Part shown: positions 7,218-11,192 of the stretch, piece after piece
Layout of the letters: the number at the start of each line of letters is the position of its first letter
Position numbering within the stretch: the stretch's first letter is position 1
From: Ilumatobacteraceae bacterium
GTDB taxonomy: Bacteria > Actinomycetota > Acidimicrobiia > Acidimicrobiales > Ilumatobacteraceae
DNA: 11,192 bases
Assembly: GCA_025464045.1 (NCBI GenBank)
Contig: JAODBQ010000350.1
Span: 1-11,192, forward strand
Reading direction: 5' to 3'
Translations under genes and position numbers: made by a program
The notes under the pieces: model-generated
Databases searched by the model: none
Told to the model about the DNA's origin: nothing
What the model saw: only the letters and a program-made list of their open reading frames with translations

Positions 7218-7971
7218 TGCTCCAGTGCGTGGTGCCCTCGTGGGTGATGAGGTACGCCTCGTACCCCGGCTGGTCCTCGATCCAGGCCAACGCGTCGAGG
7301 CCCATGACGAACGTCGCCGTCGCATACGCGTCCGCGATCCCCAGGTCCGGTCCGGTGACCGTCGCGCTCGCGAGGTGCGTGGTGGGTGCGCCGGTGCGCG
7401 GATCGATGATGTGCGCGCCGCGCTCGTACGTCGCCGACGTCGCGACCGCGAGCGGCCCCTCCACCTCGAGCACGAGCGCGAGCATCTCGCGCTCGTCGGG
7501 GTGGCGGATGCCGACCCGCCACCGCGTCGCCGGGGCCGGCCTGCCGCGCACCGCCACGTCGCCGCCGGCGTTGATGCAGAAGTTGGCCGCACCGCCCGCG
7601 GTGAGCATCTGTGCAGCACGCTCGATCGACCAGCCCTTGACGTAGCCCGAGGGGTCGAGCATCGATCCGTTCGGCGCCGGGACGACGAATGCATCGAAGC
7701 AGCCGTTCGTCACGTCGGCGAGCTCGATGCACCGGGCGAGGACCTGCTGCACCTCGCGGCTGAGATGATCGGCATCGAGCTCGCCGACCCCGAACCGGCT
7801 CACCTCGCTGTCGTTGCGGTAGGTGCTGAACGTCGCATCGACGTGGTGCAGCCAGGCAACGACCTCGTCCACGCGGGCCGCGAACGAGCCGCGGTCGCGG
7901 ATGTCGATCGACACGGCGGTGCCCATGACGAGCTCGACGTGATGCGTCGGCTCGTGCGTTGCCGCGTTCAT
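7198..7971 (-). CDS. apbE: ApbE-family FAD:protein FMN transferase
   Basis: ApbE splits FAD and attaches FMN through a phosphoester bond to a Ser/Thr of a target protein, with Mg2+. This 257-aa protein shows the family pattern: MGT (16-18), FSTYRNDSEVSRFG (48-61), DPSGYVKGWSIERA (106-119), NAGGD (134-138), ATSATYERGAHIIDPRTG (177-194) and the metal/active-site block ADAYATA (213-219). It is shorter than many ApbE proteins (about 300-350) because it has no signal peptide or lipobox; an in-frame stop lies about 30 nt upstream of ATG 7971, so no longer start is hidden. The Shine-Dalgarno is weak. It lies 62 bases downstream of an FMN-binding-domain gene on the same strand, its obvious substrate. 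That substrate's domain looks exported while this enzyme looks cytoplasmic, so modification would have to precede export or the topology is not as it seems. Confidence 0.92.
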   Translation of the reverse strand: MNAATHEPTHHVELVMGTAVSIDIRDRGSFAARVDEVVAWLHHVDATFSTYRNDSEVSRFGVGELDADHLSREVQQVLARCIELADVTNGCFDAFVVPAPNGSMLDPSGYVKGWSIERAAQMLTAGGAANFCINAGGDVAVRGRPAPATRWRVGIRHPDEREMLALVLEVEGPLAVATSATYERGAHIIDPRTGAPTTHLASATVTGPDLGIADAYATATFVMGLDALAWIEDQPGYEAYLITHEGTTHWSSAFPIG

Positions 7972-7984
7972 CGCGTCGCGCTCA

Positions 7985-8036
7985 TCGTCGTGTCGTGCTC
8001 ACCGTCGTGCTGTCGTCGTGCTCGTGCTCGTGCTCA
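7985..8036. repeat. Short imperfect repeat of GTGCTC/TCGTG units between the two flavin genes
   Basis: The gap between the FMN-binding gene and apbE is made of repeated TCGTGC/GTGCTC-type units, including three GTGCTC copies in a row at its right end. This looks like simple slippage-prone sequence. It leaves no clear Shine-Dalgarno for apbE. I see no promoter in it. Confidence 0.5.
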
Positions 8037-8510
8037 CAGCTTCGTCGCTCCGGCGAGCCGGGCATTGTCGAGTGCTGACTGCAACGATCGCGCGTAGCCC
8101 TCGCTGGTGTACGTCGCGCCCGACACGGTGTGCACTCGTGCGCTCTGCGATGCGAGTGCTTGGGTGCGCAGCTGCGGCAGGACGAGCGCGTTCGTCGCCA
8201 CGCTCGCCGATCGTGCGCTCGGGTAGGCCAGGACGACGACGTCGACGAGCACGCCGTCGCGCACCTGTGCCTGCACCTGGACCGAGCCGTACACCGTCGC
8301 GACCGGATCGCCGACGAAGCCGCTCGCCGACGACGGGGCGACGTTCGCCGAGGCACCGGACGGATCGACCTTGGCGAAGAGCAGCGTCAGGCCGCCCGTC
8401 GCCGCGCAACTGACGACGAGCGCACCGAGCCGCGCCACCCGCGCCGGGCGCCGGCGCCGCGAGGTGGGGCGGCTCCTCGCCGCCACCGAGAGTTCCTGTT
8501 CACCAGCCAT
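8034..8510 (-). CDS. Membrane-anchored FMN-binding domain protein, likely covalently flavinylated
   Basis: A 158-aa protein from ATG 8510, which has GAGAGAG (8516-8522) 5 nt upstream. A basic N-terminus (SRRRRPARVAR, 17-27) is followed by one hydrophobic segment (about 28-46), suggesting a single anchor with the rest outside. Residues 75-150 are an FMN_bind domain (the NqrC/RnfG type) ending in VSGATYTSEGYARSLQSAL. SGAT (130-133) is the covalent flavinylation motif, with Thr133 the expected FMN acceptor. Such domains carry electrons at the cell surface or membrane. The next gene downstream encodes ApbE, the enzyme that makes the bond, so the two form a compact operon. No oxidoreductase partner (ferric-reductase-like or NqrF-like) is in the window. 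In-frame starts further upstream (GTG 8516, ATG 8582) exist but would add unconserved residues. The electron donor and acceptor are unknown. Confidence 0.85.
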   Translation of the reverse strand: MAGEQELSVAARSRPTSRRRRPARVARLGALVVSCAATGGLTLLFAKVDPSGASANVAPSSASGFVGDPVATVYGSVQVQAQVRDGVLVDVVVLAYPSARSASVATNALVLPQLRTQALASQSARVHTVSGATYTSEGYARSLQSALDNARLAGATKL

Positions 8511-8639
8511 AGTCACTCTCTCATCGGCACCGGTCCCGCGATGGGTGAGCGCGACCTTGCCGTCGTGCCGCGTCCGGGGCATGGAGCGCGGCGGGGCGCA
8601 CGCGTGTTCGCCGCCGGTTCCGTGGGTATGGGCTCAGCC

Positions 8640-10307
8640 ATGCCCGAGCGTTGGTTCCGACAGGCCGTCATCTACTGCCTCGATGTCGACACGTTCCAGG
8701 ACTCGAACGGTGACGGCATCGGCGATCTGGGTGGTCTGATCGACCGCCTCGATCACCTCGCGCGGCTCGGCGTCACGTGCATCTGGTTGAACCCGATCCA
8801 CCCCAGCCCGGACCGCGACGACGGGTACGACATCACCGACTTCTACGCGGTCCACCCCCAACTCGGCTCGCTCGGCGACTTCGTCGAGCTGATCCACCAG
8901 GCGGGCAATCGCGGCATCCGGGTGATGATCGACCTCGTGGTCAACCACACGTCCGACGAGCACCCGTGGTTCCGGTCGGCCTGCAGCGACCCGGGGTCGC
9001 CGTACCGGGGCTGGTACGTGTGGTCGAAGGACGAGCCGAGCGACCTCCACCAGGGCATGGTCTTCCCGGGCTACCAGGACTCGACCTGGACGTTCAGCGA
9101 GGAGGCCGGCGCCTGGTACTACCACCGCTTCTACGACTTCCAGCCGGACTTGAACATGTCCAACCCGCGGGTTCGTCAGGAGATCGAGAAGATCATCGGG
9201 TTCTGGCTGCAGCTCGGTGTCGCCGGCTTCCGTCTCGACGCGGCGCCGTTCGTCATCGAGATCACCATCCCCGACGAGCCGAACCCGCGACAGGACTTCT
9301 CCTGGCTCGACGACTTCCACGACCAGCTCTCGTGGCGCCGTGGCGACGCGGTGATCCTCGCCGAGGCCAACGTCGAGCCGGAGCAGTTGCTCGAGTACTT
9401 CGGCGGCGGTCATCGGCTGCCGATGCTGTTCAACTTCATCCTCAACCAGCGCACGTTCCTCGCGCTGGCGCGCCGCGAGGTCGGCCCGATCCTGCAGGCG
9501 CTGGCGGAGACGCCGACGGTGCCGGACACGTGCCAGTGGGCGACGTTCCTGCGCAACCACGACGAGGTCGACCTCGGGCGGCTCGCCGGACACGAGCACG
9601 ACGAGGTGTTCGCCGCGTTCGGACCGGAGCCGAAGATGCAGCTGTACGGGCGCGGGATCCGCCGCCGGCTCGCACCGATGCTCGACAACGACATCAAGCG
9701 CTTGGAAATGGCCTACGCGCTGCAGTTCAGCCTGCCCGGCACCCCGGTGATCCGCTACGGCGACGAGATCGGGATGGGCGAGAACCTCCGCCTCCCCGAG
9801 CGCAACGCGATCCGCACCCCGATGCAGTGGAGCAACGAACGCCACGCCGGCTTCTCGACGGCGCGACGCAAGAGCGATCTGCGTCGGCCCGTGATCTCCG
9901 GCGGCACGTTCGGCTACGAGACCGTCAACGTGGAGGACCAGCAGCGCGATCCATCGTCGCTGCTCGGCTGGTTCCAACGCACGCTGCTCACCCTGCGCGA
10001 GTGCCCCGAGTTCGGCGTCGGCACGTGCTCGTACGTGGACACCGGGCAACGTTCGGTGCTGGCCCTGTTGCGCGAGGCACCGAGCGGCACGGTGCTGGCG
10101 CTCACCAACCTCGCCGACGATGCGGCCACCATCGATCTCGGCCACCTGTCGGCCGAGCACGGCGACCCGGTCGAGGTCTACGCCGACGCGGCGTACCCTG
10201 CGCTCGGCGACGAGCTCGACCGCATCGAGATCGGGCCGTACGGCTACCGGTGGATCCGGCTTCGTCGCACGATCGGCGACCGCGCCGGTTCGGCGAACCA
10301 GCGGTAG
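8640..10307 (+). CDS. GH13 alpha-amylase-family enzyme, trehalose-synthase-like
   Basis: A 555-aa cytoplasmic-looking GH13 protein. Visible landmarks are an N-terminal DSNGDGIGDLGGL loop (21-33), region I DLVVNHTS (98-105), nucleophile Asp200 in GFRLDAAPF, acid/base Glu242 in ILAEAN, transition-state Asp308 in FLRNHDEVDL, then GTPVIRYGDEIGMGE (367-381) and RTPMQWS (392-398), followed by a C-terminal beta domain from about 440. These match trehalose synthase (maltose/trehalose isomerase, GH13_16) and close relatives. However, the first strand reads IYCLDVDTF (11-19) where true TreS usually has a YEVLVRSF-like segment, so this may be the separate, uncharacterised TreS-like group; I therefore give no symbol. 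No maltokinase domain is fused. ATG 8640 is chosen because TreS-type proteins start just before WF; ATG 8628 is an alternative. It is divergent from the flavin pair, with a 129-bp gap in which I see no clear promoter. Confidence 0.88.
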   Translation: MPERWFRQAVIYCLDVDTFQDSNGDGIGDLGGLIDRLDHLARLGVTCIWLNPIHPSPDRDDGYDITDFYAVHPQLGSLGDFVELIHQAGNRGIRVMIDLVVNHTSDEHPWFRSACSDPGSPYRGWYVWSKDEPSDLHQGMVFPGYQDSTWTFSEEAGAWYYHRFYDFQPDLNMSNPRVRQEIEKIIGFWLQLGVAGFRLDAAPFVIEITIPDEPNPRQDFSWLDDFHDQLSWRRGDAVILAEANVEPEQLLEYFGGGHRLPMLFNFILNQRTFLALARREVGPILQALAETPTVPDTCQWATFLRNHDEVDLGRLAGHEHDEVFAAFGPEPKMQLYGRGIRRRLAPMLDNDIKRLEMAYALQFSLPGTPVIRYGDEIGMGENLRLPERNAIRTPMQWSNERHAGFSTARRKSDLRRPVISGGTFGYETVNVEDQQRDPSSLLGWFQRTLLTLRECPEFGVGTCSYVDTGQRSVLALLREAPSGTVLALTNLADDAATIDLGHLSAEHGDPVEVYADAAYPALGDELDRIEIGPYGYRWIRLRRTIGDRAGSANQR

Positions 10308-10353
10308 TGCGGGCGCGCCTGCGCGGCGCGATGGTGCCGCCAGCGCGCCGCAC
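10307..10353 (+). terminator. GC-rich inverted repeat after the GH13 gene, possible terminator
   Basis: GTGCGGGCGCGC (10307-10318) can pair with GCGCGCCGCAC (10343-10353) with a single bulged base, starting at the last base of the stop codon. No T-tract follows. It could end the GH13 transcript or only partly attenuate read-through to the next gene. Such repeats also arise by chance in DNA this GC-rich. Confidence 0.35.
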
Positions 10354-10381
10354 GAGTTCCGTTCGACGGTCCGCACGATGT

Positions 10382-10388
10382 AGGAGGG
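10382..10388 (+). promoter_or_regulatory. Strong ribosome binding site of the LLM oxidoreductase gene
   Basis: AGGAGGG lies 4 nt before GTG 10393. It decides the start: the nearby ATG at 10391 opens a different frame without family similarity, whereas the frame from GTG 10393 gives the oxidoreductase. Confidence 0.7.
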
Positions 10389-10392
10389 TGAT

Positions 10393-11192
10393 GTGCAGAT
10401 CTCCGTCGAGTTCCCCAGCGTGGCGTATCGAGAAGGCCCGGCCAAGGTGGTCGACCTTGCGAAGGCGATCGAGGCGATCGGCTTCGACGACCTGGCGATG
10501 TTCGACCACGTGGTGATGGGCTACGCCACCGACACGCGTCGTGCGCCGATGTACCCGTCCCAGATGCCGATCCTCGAGGCGCTGATCACGCTCGGGTTCG
10601 TGGCCGCGGTGACCGACCGGATCGGGTTGTCCACGGAGGTGCTCGTGCTGCCCCAGCGGCAGGCCACGCTCGTCGCCAAGCAGGCGAGCACGCTCGACAC
10701 GCTGTCCGGCGGCCGACTGCGGCTCGGCGTGGGGGTCGGCTGGCAGGAGACGGAGTACGAGGCCCTCGGAGAGGACTTCGCCGGACGCGGCGCACGCATG
10801 GACGAGGCGATCGGCCTGCTGCGCGCCTGCTGGGGCGAGGAGCGGATCCAACGGCGCGGCGAACGCTTCCACGCGAACGAGATCGCGATGGAGCCGAAGC
10901 CGCCACGAGGTGAACGCCTGCCGATCTGGATCGGTGGCGGCGGACCCGCCGCCCTGCGCCGGGCGGGCGAGGTCGGAGACGGTTGGATGGGCTCGGTCGT
11001 CGGCGACGACCAGCAGGTCCGCGACACGATCGACGAGATCCGTCGCCACGCCGAGCGCGCCGGACGCGATCCGATGGCCATCGGCCTGCAGGCGATGCTC
11101 GCTCCCCCGCCGCGCGACGCGGACGGCAAGTCGTTCTACAAGGACCACGACCGTGTGGTCAGGCGGGCCGAGGAGGTCGCCGCGCTCGGGTT
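10393..11192 (+). CDS. LLM-class F420-type flavin-dependent oxidoreductase, C-terminus cut by window edge
   Basis: The first 266 residues of a luciferase-like monooxygenase-family protein with a TIM-barrel fold. The visible pattern is typical of the F420-dependent actinobacterial group: GFDDLAMFDHV, TEVLVLPQRQATLVAKQ, TLDTLSGGRLRLGVGVGW, a conserved EYEALGEDF stretch, then LPIWIGGGGPAALRRAGEVGDGWMG. Members use reduced F420 or FMN to reduce or oxygenate diverse substrates; the substrate cannot be read from sequence. The start is GTG with a strong Shine-Dalgarno. The gene lies 85 bases after the GH13 gene on the same strand, with a possible hairpin between them, so co-transcription is uncertain. 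The remainder of the gene (these proteins are usually about 280-340 aa) lies outside the window. F420 use is inferred from subfamily resemblance, not from a demonstrated binding motif. Confidence 0.9.
   Translation, partial: MQISVEFPSVAYREGPAKVVDLAKAIEAIGFDDLAMFDHVVMGYATDTRRAPMYPSQMPILEALITLGFVAAVTDRIGLSTEVLVLPQRQATLVAKQASTLDTLSGGRLRLGVGVGWQETEYEALGEDFAGRGARMDEAIGLLRACWGEERIQRRGERFHANEIAMEPKPPRGERLPIWIGGGGPAALRRAGEVGDGWMGSVVGDDQQVRDTIDEIRRHAERAGRDPMAIGLQAMLAPPPRDADGKSFYKDHDRVVRRAEEVAALG

Noticed and set aside
7985..8036. Possible CRISPR-like or regulatory repeat array
   Set aside because: The units are only about 6 bases, contiguous and imperfect, without spacers; simple sequence is the better reading.
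6541..8097. A plus-strand open frame running from the esterase part across apbE
   Set aside because: It overlaps two real genes in other frames and is Arg-rich and low in complexity; the convergent hairpin also lies inside it.
8634..10445. A 603-codon minus-strand open frame opposite the GH13 gene
   Set aside because: It is a shadow of the GH13 coding sequence, with no domain signature.

Overview
The window is very GC-rich, gene-dense DNA with strong third-position G/C bias, GTG starts and long open shadow frames opposite real genes. An F420-type luciferase-like oxidoreductase, a TreS-like GH13 enzyme, a KstR2-like TetR regulator and CoA/ketone catabolism genes together suggest an actinobacterium, possibly an Acidimicrobiia- or mycolate-type lineage. 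This placement is inference; no rRNA or tRNA is present to anchor it.

Layout. (1) Positions 1-637 (-) hold a crotonase-fold (enoyl-CoA hydratase-like) gene cut by the window edge. It is divergent from a TetR regulator at 878-1483 (+). Between them lies a clear minus-strand promoter (TTGACA, 17 bp, TACTTT) with a near-palindrome directly below its -10. (2) Positions 1593-4474 (+) hold a translationally coupled CbbQ/NorQ-type MoxR AAA+ ATPase and a CbbO/NorD-type VWA protein. No RuBisCO or nitric oxide reductase is visible nearby. (3) Positions 4574-7180 (+) encode one 868-residue protein: a complete type I Baeyer-Villiger monooxygenase fused to a complete HSL-type alpha/beta-hydrolase. (4) Positions 7198-8510 (-) hold a membrane-anchored FMN-binding-domain protein followed by ApbE, the flavin transferase that would modify it. 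This pair converges on the fusion gene across an 11-bp hairpin. (5) Positions 8640-10307 (+) hold a TreS-like GH13 enzyme, followed by an F420-type LLM oxidoreductase (10393 to the window end, cut).

How the genes may work together. The TetR is a candidate local repressor of the crotonase. The fusion protein can be read as ketone to ester to alcohol plus acid in one polypeptide, and the acid product could in principle feed CoA-dependent breakdown. The CbbQ/CbbO-type pair would be a remodelling or metal-loading machine for an unidentified client. FMN-binding protein and ApbE form a self-contained flavinylation module. The TreS-like and LLM genes appear functionally unrelated to the rest.

The most notable items are the BVMO-esterase fusion with an altered BVMO fingerprint (His to Phe), the orphan CbbQ/CbbO-type pair, and the crotonase lacking both classical catalytic glutamates. 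No mobile element, CRISPR array, tRNA or rRNA was seen. No stretch over 300 bases lacks a gene; the longest gap is 638-877.
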